From Pseudomonas sputi (lineage in GTDB: Bacteria; Pseudomonadota; Gammaproteobacteria; Pseudomonadales; Pseudomonadaceae), in contig NZ_BQHI01000029.1 in NCBI RefSeq assembly GCF_021603585.1, positions 1 through 56,272 on the forward strand: a stretch of DNA of 56,272 bases, given 5' to 3'. The notes under the pieces are model-generated. The model worked only from the letters and a program-made list of their open reading frames with translations. It made no database searches and had not been told where the DNA came from. Each line of letters begins with the position of its first letter. The first letter of the stretch is position 1. This document shows positions 1 through 8,294 of this stretch, piece by piece. The position numbers and the translations under genes were made by a program.

Positions 1-2
1 AG

Positions 3-113
3 CTGGAAGGCATAAACAATCGAATAAAGGTCATCAAACGGATGGCGTACGGTTACCGGGATAGCGAATTCTTTTTCATGAAGATCAAGAGCGTGTTTCC
101 CGGCAATCCGTGA
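3..113 (+). CDS. ISL3-family transposase, C-terminal 36 codons (partial)
   Basis: Reading frame 3 is open from the window edge to a TGA at 111-113. It ends with residues such as LEGINNRIKVIKRMAYGYRD and then FPGNP, which resemble the typical C-terminus of ISL3 (IS204/IS1001) transposases. These DDE enzymes move the element and leave short direct repeats. The rest of the gene lies outside the window. The right terminal inverted repeat probably ends near position 119, but its partner cannot be seen. The gene converges on mexW, whose stop lies about 20 bases away. The assignment rests on remembered family resemblance over only 36 residues. Confidence 0.72.
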   Translation: MEGINNRIKVIKRMAYGYRDSEFFFMKIKSVFPGNP

Positions 114-131
114 TGAACCTTTTTTATTGCG

Positions 132-3100
132 TTATGGCTTGGGATCGGGTTTCGCCAGCACGGTATAAACGCATGGCAGGACAAACAGCGTAAACAGCGT
201 CCCGATCGACATCCCCGTGGCAATCACCGTCCCGATGTCGAAGCGACTGACCGCACCGGCACCGGTGGCCAGGATCAGCGGCACCATGCCGAACACCATC
301 GCCGCGGTGGTCATCAACACCGGACGCAGACGAATCGCCGCCGCTTCTTCCACCGCCTCCCGAGGCGTGAGCCCCTTGTCCTTGCGTAACTGGTTGGCGA
401 ACTCGACGATCAGGATCCCGTGCTTGCTGATCAGCCCGATCAGCGTCACCAGCCCGACCTGGGTGTAGATGTTCATGCTCGACCAGCCCAGGAACAGCGG
501 AATCAGCGCCCCGCAGATCGACAACGGCACGGTCACCAGAATCACCAGCGGGTCGCGGAAGCTTTCGAACTGCGCCGCGAGCACCAGGAAAATGATCGCC
601 AGCGCCAACGCGAAGGTCACCCACAGCGCGCTGCCTTCCTGGACGAACTGCCGGGAGGCGCCGCCGTAATCGAAGGCAAAACCGGCCGGGGCCTCTTCCC
701 GGGCGATCTGCAACACGGCGTCGATGGCTTCACCCATGCTCACCAGCGGGAACCCGGACAGTTTCGCCGCGTTGAGTTGCTGGAACTGGTTGAGCTGTCG
801 CGGTCGTGCGCGGTCGGTCACGGTGATCAGGGTCGACAGCGGCAGCAGTTCGCCCTGGGTGTTTTTCACGTAGTAGTTGTTCAGCCAGTCCGGGTTGTCG
901 CGGTAGGCCCGTTCGACCTGGGCGATGACCTTGTAGCTGCGGCCTTCGATGGTGAACCGGTTGATTTCCGCCTCGCCCAGCAAAGTCGCCAGCGTACCGC
1001 CCAGATCCTGCATCGACACGCCCATCTGCGCCGCCTTGGCGCGGTCGATGTCGACCACCACTTCGGGCTTGTCGAAAGCCAGGTCGAGGTCGACGAAGGC
1101 GAACTTGCCCGACTCCATGGCGCGCTTCTTGATCCGGTCGGCCACTTGCAGCAACAGCTCGTAATCGTTGGCGGTGTTGATCACGAACTCGAACGGCAGG
1201 CCTTCACCGGTACCGGGCAGGGATGGCAGGTTGAAACCGAAGACCTGCAGACCCGCAATGCCCTCGAGTTTGCCCTGCACTTCGGGGAGGATCTCCATTT
1301 GCGTGCGGCTGCGCTCGTTCCACGGCTTGAGCAGGAAACCGCCGATGCCGCTCTGCACCCCGTTATAGCCGTTGATCTGGAACGAGGAGTAGTACTCCGG
1401 AAACTCTTTGAAGATCTTGATGAATTCGTCGGTGTAGGTGTTCAGGTAATCGAGGTTGGTCGGTTGCGGGGCGTTGGCCATCATGAAAATGATGCCCTGA
1501 TCCTCGTCCGGTGCCAGTTCCGACTTGGTGAACTTGAGCAGTACCGGAATCAGGCACAGCACGATCACCGCAAATACCAGCACCACCGGCCGGGTGTTGA
1601 GCGTACCGTGCAGCATGCTCTGATAGCGACGCTTGAGGCTGTCGAAAATCCGGTCCAGGCGATGGGCCAGGCCCGTGGGATTTTCGTCATGGCGCAGCAG
1701 CATGGCGCACATCATCGGCGACAGGGTCAGGGCAACGACGCCGGAGATCACCACCGCGCCGGCCAGGGTCAACGCAAACTCTTTGAACAGCGCCCCGGTC
1801 AGCCCGGTGAGGAACCCGATCGGTGCATACACCGCTGCCAGGGTGATGGTCATCGACACCACCGGCATGGCGATTTCCCGGGCGCCTTCGAGCGCGGCCT
1901 CCAGCGGTGTCTTGCCTTCCTCGATGTGCCGGTGGATGTTTTCCACCACCACAATCGCGTCGTCCACCACCAGCCCGATGGCCAGCACCATCGCCAGCAG
2001 TGTCAGCAGGTTGATCGAGTAGCCCATCATCTGCATGAAGAACATCACGCCGATCATCGACAGCGGGATGGTCACCACCGGAATCACCACTGAACGCAGC
2101 GCACCGAGGAACAGGAAAACCACCACGATCACGATCAGCACCGCCTCGAACAGGGTTTTCACCACTTCGTCGATGGAGGCCTGGATGAACAGCGTGGCGT
2201 CGTAGGCGATTTCGCTCTTGAGGTTGGGCGGCAGCTGGGCTTCCAGCTCCGGCATGATCTTGCGTACTTCCTTGATAACGTCCAGCGGGTTGGCCCCGGG
2301 CGTGGCCTTGATCCCGATGTACACCGAGGGCGTACCGCCGAACGAACTGATCGAGTTGTAGTTTTCCGCGCCCATCTCGACCCGCGCCACATCGCTGAGC
2401 AGCACCCGGCTGTCGCCGCTGACCTTGAGCGGGATCTTGCCGAAGGCTTCTGCGGACTTCAGTTCGGTGTTGGCGTTGATGCTGGTGACCACGTACTCGC
2501 CTTTCACTTCGCCGGCGGCGGAGAGGAAGTTGTACTGGCGCACCGCGTTGGTCACGTCGCTGGCGCTGAGGCCGAAACCGGCGAGTTTCACCGGGTCGAT
2601 CCACAGGCGCATGGCGAACACCTGGTTGCCGAGAATCTCCGCCTCGGCCATGCCCGGCAGGGTCGCCAGTTTCGGCTGGATCACCCGCGACAGGTAGTCG
2701 GTGATCTGCGGGTTGTTCAGCTCCTTGCTGAAGAAGCTGATGTACATCAGCGCCGAAGCGTCGGCGGCTTCCTTGCTCAGCACCGGATCTTCGGCGTCCT
2801 GGGGCAGTTTGTTCTTTACCTCGTTGGCCTTGGCCAGCAGTTCGGTGAACAAGCGGTCGCTGTTGGAGCCGATGCGCGCGTAGATCGAAATCACCGAGAA
2901 GTTCTGGCGACTGACCGAGGTCATGTAGTCGATACCCTCGGCACTGGCCAGGCTCTGTTGCATCGGCTGGGTGATATAGCCCTGGATGGTTTCGGCGTTG
3001 GCCCCGGGATACGCGGTGGTCACCGTGATCAGGGCGTTTTCCATTTGCGGATACTGGCGCAGCGGCAGCTTGCTCCAGGCCTGGAAGCCCAGCAGCACAA

Positions 3101-3161
3101 TCAGCAGGCTGACCACGGTGGCGAGCACCGGGCGGCGGATGAACGGATCGGTAAAAGCCAT
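132..3161 (-). CDS. mexW: RND multidrug efflux permease, MexW-like
   Basis: Inner-membrane proton-driven drug transporter of the HAE1 RND family (1009 aa). It would form a tripartite pump with the MexV-like adaptor encoded just upstream and an outer-membrane channel, which is not encoded nearby. The N-terminus MAFTDPFIRRPVLATVVSL is the usual first transmembrane segment. The TM4 motif GLVVDDAIVVVENI carries the paired aspartates that relay protons, and two large periplasmic loops follow TM1 and TM7. The ATG at 3161 was chosen over longer versions because GGAAA precedes it and the RND start motif begins there. The gap to mexV is 13 bases, so the two form an operon. The name comes from synteny: in P. 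aeruginosa mexVW (PA4374-PA4375) also lies beside this imelysin/icmP cluster. No outer-membrane factor is present, as in PAO1 where MexVW is thought to borrow OprM. Confidence 0.88.
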   Translation of the reverse strand: MAFTDPFIRRPVLATVVSLLIVLLGFQAWSKLPLRQYPQMENALITVTTAYPGANAETIQGYITQPMQQSLASAEGIDYMTSVSRQNFSVISIYARIGSNSDRLFTELLAKANEVKNKLPQDAEDPVLSKEAADASALMYISFFSKELNNPQITDYLSRVIQPKLATLPGMAEAEILGNQVFAMRLWIDPVKLAGFGLSASDVTNAVRQYNFLSAAGEVKGEYVVTSINANTELKSAEAFGKIPLKVSGDSRVLLSDVARVEMGAENYNSISSFGGTPSVYIGIKATPGANPLDVIKEVRKIMPELEAQLPPNLKSEIAYDATLFIQASIDEVVKTLFEAVLIVIVVVFLFLGALRSVVIPVVTIPLSMIGVMFFMQMMGYSINLLTLLAMVLAIGLVVDDAIVVVENIHRHIEEGKTPLEAALEGAREIAMPVVSMTITLAAVYAPIGFLTGLTGALFKEFALTLAGAVVISGVVALTLSPMMCAMLLRHDENPTGLAHRLDRIFDSLKRRYQSMLHGTLNTRPVVLVFAVIVLCLIPVLLKFTKSELAPDEDQGIIFMMANAPQPTNLDYLNTYTDEFIKIFKEFPEYYSSFQINGYNGVQSGIGGFLLKPWNERSRTQMEILPEVQGKLEGIAGLQVFGFNLPSLPGTGEGLPFEFVINTANDYELLLQVADRIKKRAMESGKFAFVDLDLAFDKPEVVVDIDRAKAAQMGVSMQDLGGTLATLLGEAEINRFTIEGRSYKVIAQVERAYRDNPDWLNNYYVKNTQGELLPLSTLITVTDRARPRQLNQFQQLNAAKLSGFPLVSMGEAIDAVLQIAREEAPAGFAFDYGGASRQFVQEGSALWVTFALALAIIFLVLAAQFESFRDPLVILVTVPLSICGALIPLFLGWSSMNIYTQVGLVTLIGLISKHGILIVEFANQLRKDKGLTPREAVEEAAAIRLRPVLMTTAAMVFGMVPLILATGAGAVSRFDIGTVIATGMSIGTLFTLFVLPCVYTVLAKPDPKP

Positions 3162-3174
3162 GGGGTTTCCTTGA

Positions 3175-4323
3175 TCAGTCGGCGCGGGGCGGACTGTTCT
3201 GCTCGCCGAGGGTCTTGTCATCGCTGATGGCAATGTGGGCGCCGTTGTCCAGTTTGATCTGGCCGGCCGTCACCACCTGTTCGCCGTTCTGCACGCCCTT
3301 GTTGATCATCACCTGGCCATCGCGGCGTTCGCCGGTCTCGACGAACCGACGCTCGGCGATCAGCACCGGTTGGCCCTTGTCGTCTTTTTCGACGGTACCG
3401 TCTTCGGCTTTTTTCTGGGTGACCACGTATATCGAGTTGCCGTACAGGGTGTAGGTGATCGCGCTTTCCGGGACCACGACGTGTTTCTGCGGATCCGGCA
3501 GCAGCACCTCGACACTGGTGAACATGCCCGGCAGCAACTTGCCGTCGGGGTTGGCCAGGGTGGCGCGAACCAGAATGTTGCGGGTGGTGCTCTCGACGAT
3601 GGGGTTGATGGCGCTGATGGCGCCGGTGAAGTTCTCGCCGGGATACGCCGCGACCGTAATCTGTACCGGTTGCCCGATGGCCAGTTTCGGCACCGACTGT
3701 TCGGGCACGTAGAAGTCGGCGTAGAGGCTGCTCAGATCCTGCAGGGTGGCGATCTTGGTGCCGCTGGCGAGGTAGTCGCCGATGTCGACGAGGCGGATGC
3801 CGATGGTGCCGCTGAAGGGTGCGACGATGCGTTTTTTGGCCAGCGCCGCATTGAGTTGATTGACCGTCGCCTTGTTTTTTTGCAGTTGCGCCGAGAGTCG
3901 GTCGAATTCGCCTTTGGAGATGGCGCTGCTGCCGACGAGCTGGCTGCCGCGACCGTAATCGAGTTGCGCGAGACCGAGATCGGCCTTGGCGGTTTCGAGG
4001 AAGGCGGCTTCGACGGCGCTGTCCAGTTGCAGTAACGGCTGGCCGGCCTTGACCTTCTGCCCCGATTCGAACTTCAGCTCGGTGACGGTGCCGGCGTTCT
4101 CCAGGCTCAGGTCGACGCCTTGCAGCGCCTTCAGTGTACCGACGGTGGGCAGGCGCATCTGCCACGGGCGCTCGACAGCCGTGGCCACGGCGACACTGAT
4201 CGGCGGCTTCGGTTTTGAAAAGCCCTGGATCATCGTATAGATCGAGAAGGCCTTGTAACCGGCGAGAAGCAAAACGATCAGCAGTACAACACCCAACATG
4301 ATCAGCATGCGGCGACGCAGCAT
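3175..4323 (-). CDS. mexV: RND efflux periplasmic adaptor (membrane fusion protein), MexV-like
   Basis: Periplasmic adaptor (382 aa) that links the RND permease to an outer-membrane channel. The N-terminus MLRRRMLIMLGVVLLIVLLLAG is an uncleaved anchor or signal segment. A lipoyl/barrel-sandwich half motif is visible (LENAGTVTELKFESGQKVKAGQ), then an alpha-hairpin rich in A, Q and K around residues 100-160, and the second lipoyl half (IVAPFSGTIGIRLVDIGDYL). Beta-barrel and membrane-proximal domains follow. The ATG at 4323 has AAGGA about 8 bases upstream; longer in-frame starts lack the anchor at the right place. It is the first gene of the mexVW operon. No dedicated regulator gene adjoins it. 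Symbol by synteny with PA4374. Confidence 0.87.
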   Translation of the reverse strand: MLRRRMLIMLGVVLLIVLLLAGYKAFSIYTMIQGFSKPKPPISVAVATAVERPWQMRLPTVGTLKALQGVDLSLENAGTVTELKFESGQKVKAGQPLLQLDSAVEAAFLETAKADLGLAQLDYGRGSQLVGSSAISKGEFDRLSAQLQKNKATVNQLNAALAKKRIVAPFSGTIGIRLVDIGDYLASGTKIATLQDLSSLYADFYVPEQSVPKLAIGQPVQITVAAYPGENFTGAISAINPIVESTTRNILVRATLANPDGKLLPGMFTSVEVLLPDPQKHVVVPESAITYTLYGNSIYVVTQKKAEDGTVEKDDKGQPVLIAERRFVETGERRDGQVMINKGVQNGEQVVTAGQIKLDNGAHIAISDDKTLGEQNSPPRAD

Positions 4324-4441
4324 ATTTCCAGTTCCTTGGAGAAAATCAGGCGAGACAGGCGGGCACATTACCCCGAGTCCGGCAGGGATTCCAACTGCCA
4401 GTTTTTATCGGGTGTAAGGGAAGAAGGTGGAGAAAAGCGGG

Positions 4442-4465
4442 GCCGCCGACCGAACGGTCGGCGGC
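4442..4465 (-). terminator. GC-rich hairpin after the DUF1513 gene
   Basis: A perfect 10-bp stem (GCCGCCGACC) with a four-base loop lies between the DUF1513 stop and mexV. On the minus strand it is followed by CCCCGCTTTT, a weak U tract. It probably ends the di-heme/imelysin/DUF1513 transcript and separates it from mexVW. Confidence 0.6.
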
Positions 4466-4470
4466 GAATT

Positions 4471-5586
4471 TCAGGCCATCAGATGAAGATGGTTGTCCCA
4501 GAGCCCTGCGGGCAAATCCAGTGGTTTGGCCAACAGATCGTCCTGGCGGCAATCGTAGTAGCGGCAGCGTCCCTGACCGGAGGTCACGACAAACCCGTCC
4601 TTCACCGCACCGACGCCGGCGCAGTCGGGCAACGGGGCGTCGAGGCGCACTTCGCCGCTGTCCAGGTCCCAGATGAAGAAGCGATTGCCGCGCGGTGCGG
4701 TCAGCGCCACCAGACGCAGGTCGCTGTGCACGGCGACGCTGGCGGTGTAATGCCCCATCGACTGCAACTGATGCTCCGGCACCGGGAACGCCACGAATGG
4801 CTGGCCGGGACGTTTGATCGCCAGCAGTTCCGAGCGTTCGTGGGAAGGCCCCATGAATTGCTGGCCGGCGACGATGGTGCCGTCGCTGGCGATCCCCAGG
4901 TGGCGCACGCTGTTCATCTGTTGGGCGAGGGTTTCCTTGCTCAGCAGGGTGCCGTCGCGTTGCATCAGCACCAGACTCGGTTCCATGGCGTCGAGGTTCA
5001 TGTCGACCCGGCTTTCGGCCTCGGTGCGGATCCCGCCGTTGGCCACCACCAGGGTTTCACCGTCGGGCATCCATGACACCTGATGCGGGCCGAGGCCGTG
5101 GGTGGGAATCTCGCCGCTGTGCACCAGTCGTTCGCCTTCGAATTTGTACACGCCGAGCAGGCCACGGCCCGGATCGGTGGTGTCGTTTTCGGTGGCGTAC
5201 AGGTAGTCGCCGCTGTGGTGGATTACCGCGTGGCCGTAGAAATGCCGGTTCGGCTGCGACGTCACGGTTTGCAGCAATGCGCCGTTGCGCAAGTCGATCA
5301 GGTAGCTCTCGGTGCCCGGTCGGCGGGCGACGAACAGCGCGATCGGCAGCGTCGGGTGATTGATGATGTCGTGGCAGCGCTGGCCGACTTCGGTGGCAAA
5401 CACCTTCGTGCCGTCCAGCCGATAACCGACGGCGTAGTGCTTGCCGTCGGTGTCGTCCCGCGCCGACAGCAGCAGCGGGCTTTGGTCCTTGCGTTTGAAC
5501 AGCGTCCAGCCGCCCAGTGTCACTGCTCCCAGCAGCAAACTACCTAAAGTCAGAGCCTGGCGTCGCAGCATGGCACGTGCCCTCAT
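4471..5586 (-). CDS. DUF1513 family protein with twin-arginine-like leader
   Basis: Protein of 371 aa whose body matches the DUF1513 family, a predicted beta-propeller-like exported protein usually found with imelysins and di-heme oxidoreductases in Pseudomonas. The function is unknown. The leader contains RRQALTLG followed by a hydrophobic stretch, consistent with Tat export. The later sequence shows short repeated strands such as FYGHAVIHHSGDYLYATEN and GPHQVSWMPDGETLVVANGG, as in WD-like propellers. The ATG overlaps the stop of the upstream imelysin gene (TGATG on the coding strand), so the two are translationally coupled. It is the last gene of a three-gene operon, followed by a hairpin. 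An iron-related periplasmic role is inferred only from its neighbours. Confidence 0.8.
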   Translation of the reverse strand: MRARAMLRRQALTLGSLLLGAVTLGGWTLFKRKDQSPLLLSARDDTDGKHYAVGYRLDGTKVFATEVGQRCHDIINHPTLPIALFVARRPGTESYLIDLRNGALLQTVTSQPNRHFYGHAVIHHSGDYLYATENDTTDPGRGLLGVYKFEGERLVHSGEIPTHGLGPHQVSWMPDGETLVVANGGIRTEAESRVDMNLDAMEPSLVLMQRDGTLLSKETLAQQMNSVRHLGIASDGTIVAGQQFMGPSHERSELLAIKRPGQPFVAFPVPEHQLQSMGHYTASVAVHSDLRLVALTAPRGNRFFIWDLDSGEVRLDAPLPDCAGVGAVKDGFVVTSGQGRCRYYDCRQDDLLAKPLDLPAGLWDNHLHLMA

Positions 5587-6650
5587 CAGTCACCGTCGTT
5601 GGCGTTGAAGCCCAGTTGGATGCCCAGCGCCTTGGCCAGTTCGCCTTCGTGCAGGCGGTGGACGACGTTGAGGCTGTCGTAGATGTCGTTGAGCTGCTGA
5701 CGACCGGCGTCATCGTTGAGCATTTCGGTCAACGAGCGCTGGGTGCTGTCGAACAGTTTGAGCGAGGCTGCATAGGCAGCGTCGATCTTGTCCGCCAGCG
5801 GCTTTTGCTCAGCCGGCAGCAGGCCGCGCAGGCCTTTGTTGTCGACGCCTTCCCAGACGGTTTTGGCCGCCGCGAGGCTGGCTTCCAGCGCTTCCATGGA
5901 CGACTGGCTGCGCCATGCGTCAGCCTGGAACGGCTGGGGCACGCCCTTGCTCTGGCGGCCCATCGGCGTGCCGAGTTTTTTCTTCAGGGTGTCGAGGGCG
6001 GTGACCTGTACCCGCAGCAGATCGGCGATCGCTTCGTGGGAGTCGGCGTAGCGCTGGTTCGGGAATTTGCTCATCTGCGCGAGCATGCCGTCGGTGTTGT
6101 TCCAGCTGTTGAGGATCTCTTCGGCCAGTTGTTTCTGACGCTCGCCGATGGCTACCAGCAGCGGGCAGTATTTGGCTTTCTGCGCGTCGTTGGCCACGTC
6201 GGGCTTGGCGTCGAACAGGATGTACTCGTAGGCGGACAGGCCTTGAACCACGACGCTGGACTTGGCCAGGGCGGCGGCGTCGATCTGCGGTTGCGCGGTG
6301 ACCAACTGCTCGACCTGACGGCCGACCAGGTTCTTCTTGTCCGGCCAGAACTGCACCTGCCACGAGCGATTGCCTTCGGCCAGCGGGCCGATCAGCAGCG
6401 GTTGCAGCTCGGCCCAGGCTTTCTGTGCATGCAGGAAGTCGGCACGGGCGGTGTCCAGCGTCTCTTTGCCCTGGCAGTAGGCGAGGGCGCTGACGGCCAG
6501 TTGCTTGTCGGCTTCGACCCAGCGGGTGTAGGTCGGCAGGATCACCGATTTGGCGATGGCCGCCGAGGTGACGGCTTGCGGATCCTGCGGCGAGCACGCG
6601 CCGAGGGCCAGTGCGGCAAGGCTGGTGAACAACAGCTTGGGACGGAACAT
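5586..6650 (-). CDS. Imelysin-family lipoprotein (second imelysin)
   Basis: Imelysin-like (peptidase M75 superfamily) protein of 354 aa. Its leader ends LALGAC, a lipobox, so it is probably an outer-membrane or periplasmic lipoprotein. Imelysins are two-domain helical proteins linked to iron uptake; proteolysis is reported only for some members. The family GxHxxE motif is altered here: the equivalent segment reads GLSAYEYILFD, keeping the Glu but not the His. The start ATG lies 26 bases after the di-heme gene, and the stop overlaps the DUF1513 start. It differs clearly from the larger imelysin at 8295-9641, which retains GYHAIE, so the two are not recent duplicates. Confidence 0.85.
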   Translation of the reverse strand: MFRPKLLFTSLAALALGACSPQDPQAVTSAAIAKSVILPTYTRWVEADKQLAVSALAYCQGKETLDTARADFLHAQKAWAELQPLLIGPLAEGNRSWQVQFWPDKKNLVGRQVEQLVTAQPQIDAAALAKSSVVVQGLSAYEYILFDAKPDVANDAQKAKYCPLLVAIGERQKQLAEEILNSWNNTDGMLAQMSKFPNQRYADSHEAIADLLRVQVTALDTLKKKLGTPMGRQSKGVPQPFQADAWRSQSSMEALEASLAAAKTVWEGVDNKGLRGLLPAEQKPLADKIDAAYAASLKLFDSTQRSLTEMLNDDAGRQQLNDIYDSLNVVHRLHEGELAKALGIQLGFNANDGD

Positions 6651-6676
6651 GTCGGGCTCCCGATTCTTTTAAGTGT

Positions 6677-8104
6677 TTAAAGTGAGTTCAAGAACGCCAG
6701 CAGCGCGGCACGCTGCTCGGCATTGAAAGACAAAACCTGTTGCTGCGCCGCCTTCGCTTCGCCGCCATGCCAGAGCACCGCTTCGAGCAGGTTGCGGGCG
6801 CGGCCGTCATGCAGAAACTGGGTGTGGCCACTGACCGTCTGCGTCAGGCCGATACCCCACAGCGGCGGGGTGCGCCAGTCGCGGCCGGAAGCCTGGAATT
6901 CAGTGCGGTTGTCCGCCAGACCTTCGCCCATGTCGTGCAGCAGCAGATCGCTGTAGGGGCGAATCACTTGATGGGCCAGTTCAGGTTCGGCCGCGTTGGC
7001 GGCGGTTGTGTATTTCGGTGTGTGACAGGACTGGCAGCCCGCCTGGAAAAACAGATTCTTGCCGGCCAGCACCTGCGCATCGTTGACTCCACGACGGGCG
7101 GGAACCGCGAGGTTGCGGCTGTAGAACAGCACCAGGCGCAGGATGTTGTCGCTGACTTCCGGTTCGCCGTCCGGGCCGTTGCCGTTCGGCGCCCGTTTGC
7201 AGGCGGTTTGCGCGTCGGTGCAGTCATCAAACGGCCTCAGGCTGGTGGTCAGGCCCATATCACCCGAAAACGCGTGAACATTTTGTTGATTGAGGTTGGG
7301 TTGGCCGGCTTTCCAGCCAAATCGCCCCATGACGGTCTTTTGCTGCGCGTCATCCCAGACCCGGTTTGGCCGGCCGTTGATGCCGTTGTTCTCTTTGGCC
7401 TGCGCGGCGGCGTTGGCGAGGATCGCTTCCTCAGGGATGGCTTCGAGCAGGCCCAGGCCGATCATCGGTGGCGCAACACGGGCCGAGAAACGCGTGTCCG
7501 GGTGCATCGGGCCGTAGCCGAGCTGGGTGATCTGCAGGACCGGTTTGCGCAATTCGACTTCAGTGCCGTCCTTGAAGCGGACCGGCACCGGCATGTAGTC
7601 GACCCGCACCTTGCCTTCCGGCGTGACGCCTGGCACGGCCATGTCCTGAAACTGCCCGCCGTAGACCGGCTCGGGCACCACACCGACCTGCTCGATCAAT
7701 TTGGCGTACTGCGGCGCATCGGGGATCGACAGGCGCACCAGCATCGACACCGCGTTGGCCGCATCCGGCGTCGGTGGATGACCGCGGCCGTCCTTGATGT
7801 GGCAGTTCTGGCAGGCGTTGGTGTTGAACAGCGGGCCAAGGCCGTCACGGGCCGTGGTGGTCGACGGCGCAATCACCCAAGGGTTGCGAAAGAAACTGTT
7901 GCCGACGCTAAAGTCCACCCGGCGCGAGGGCGGCAGGTTGGCGGACGGCAGGGAGAACGCGTTCTGATCGCTCTTGCGCACGGTCGCCGCGCCACCGGAA
8001 CGGGCCTCACCCGGCTCGGCCTTGGTGAAACGCGGGGCGTCATCGCAGGCACTCAGGCCCAGGGCCAGAAACAGTGCGGTCAAGCGAAGAGGCAGCGAGG
8101 GCAT
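6677..8104 (-). CDS. Di-heme c-type oxidoreductase (DUF1111 family) lipoprotein
   Basis: Protein of 475 aa from the di-haem oxidoreductase family (DUF1111, often labelled thiol oxidoreductase and distantly related to MauG and cytochrome c peroxidases). The leader ends LGLSAC, a lipobox. Two CxxCH haem-attachment motifs are visible: CQNCH near residue 100 and CQSCH near residue 360. A conserved C-terminal block LLHDMGEGLAD and FLHDGRARNLLEAVLWHGGE follows. It is the first gene of the operon with imelysin 2 and the DUF1513 gene. A role in periplasmic electron transfer to support iron handling is a reasonable inference from this conserved arrangement. The substrate is unknown. Confidence 0.87.
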   Translation of the reverse strand: MPSLPLRLTALFLALGLSACDDAPRFTKAEPGEARSGGAATVRKSDQNAFSLPSANLPPSRRVDFSVGNSFFRNPWVIAPSTTTARDGLGPLFNTNACQNCHIKDGRGHPPTPDAANAVSMLVRLSIPDAPQYAKLIEQVGVVPEPVYGGQFQDMAVPGVTPEGKVRVDYMPVPVRFKDGTEVELRKPVLQITQLGYGPMHPDTRFSARVAPPMIGLGLLEAIPEEAILANAAAQAKENNGINGRPNRVWDDAQQKTVMGRFGWKAGQPNLNQQNVHAFSGDMGLTTSLRPFDDCTDAQTACKRAPNGNGPDGEPEVSDNILRLVLFYSRNLAVPARRGVNDAQVLAGKNLFFQAGCQSCHTPKYTTAANAAEPELAHQVIRPYSDLLLHDMGEGLADNRTEFQASGRDWRTPPLWGIGLTQTVSGHTQFLHDGRARNLLEAVLWHGGEAKAAQQQVLSFNAEQRAALLAFLNSL

Positions 8105-8205
8105 CAGACTTCCTGCAAAAGGGGCGAATTTAAAGGCGCAAAGTCTAACAGGGCGCCGGGGTTTGAATAAGAGGAATTATCGTTTGCTTGATTTGCGCCA
8201 GGGGT

Positions 8206-8244
8206 ACTGAGCATTCCCACGCAGACAGTTCGACGTGGGAACGA
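8206..8244. repeat. Pseudomonas intergenic GTTCCCACGC-type inverted repeat
   Basis: GCATTCCCACGC and CGACGTGGGAACGA form imperfect inverted arms between the icmP terminator and the di-heme gene. The same words recur at 24826-24900 and 38051-38076 in this window, marking a dispersed REP-like family. Confidence 0.7.
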
Positions 8245-8249
8245 CCAGC

Positions 8250-8278
8250 AAAAAGGCGACCCGAAGGTCGCCTTTTTT
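8250..8278 (-). terminator. Rho-independent terminator of the icmP-like gene
   Basis: A perfect stem AAAAAGGCGACC / GGTCGCCTTTTT with a CGAA loop and a T run lies 17 bases after the imelysin stop on the minus strand. It suggests that the larger imelysin is its own transcription unit, separate from the downstream di-heme operon. Confidence 0.88.
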
Positions 8279-8294
8279 AACGCGGACGCTGTGA

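Noticed and set aside
420-2093. Long open frame (557 codons) on the plus strand opposite mexW
   Set aside because: It is a GC-rich antisense shadow of a well-supported RND gene; it has no ribosome-binding site and low-complexity His/Gln/Arg composition.
8162-8184. GATAAT-like words upstream of the di-heme gene as a second Fur box
   Set aside because: Only one half resembles a Fur hexamer and no symmetric partner is present.
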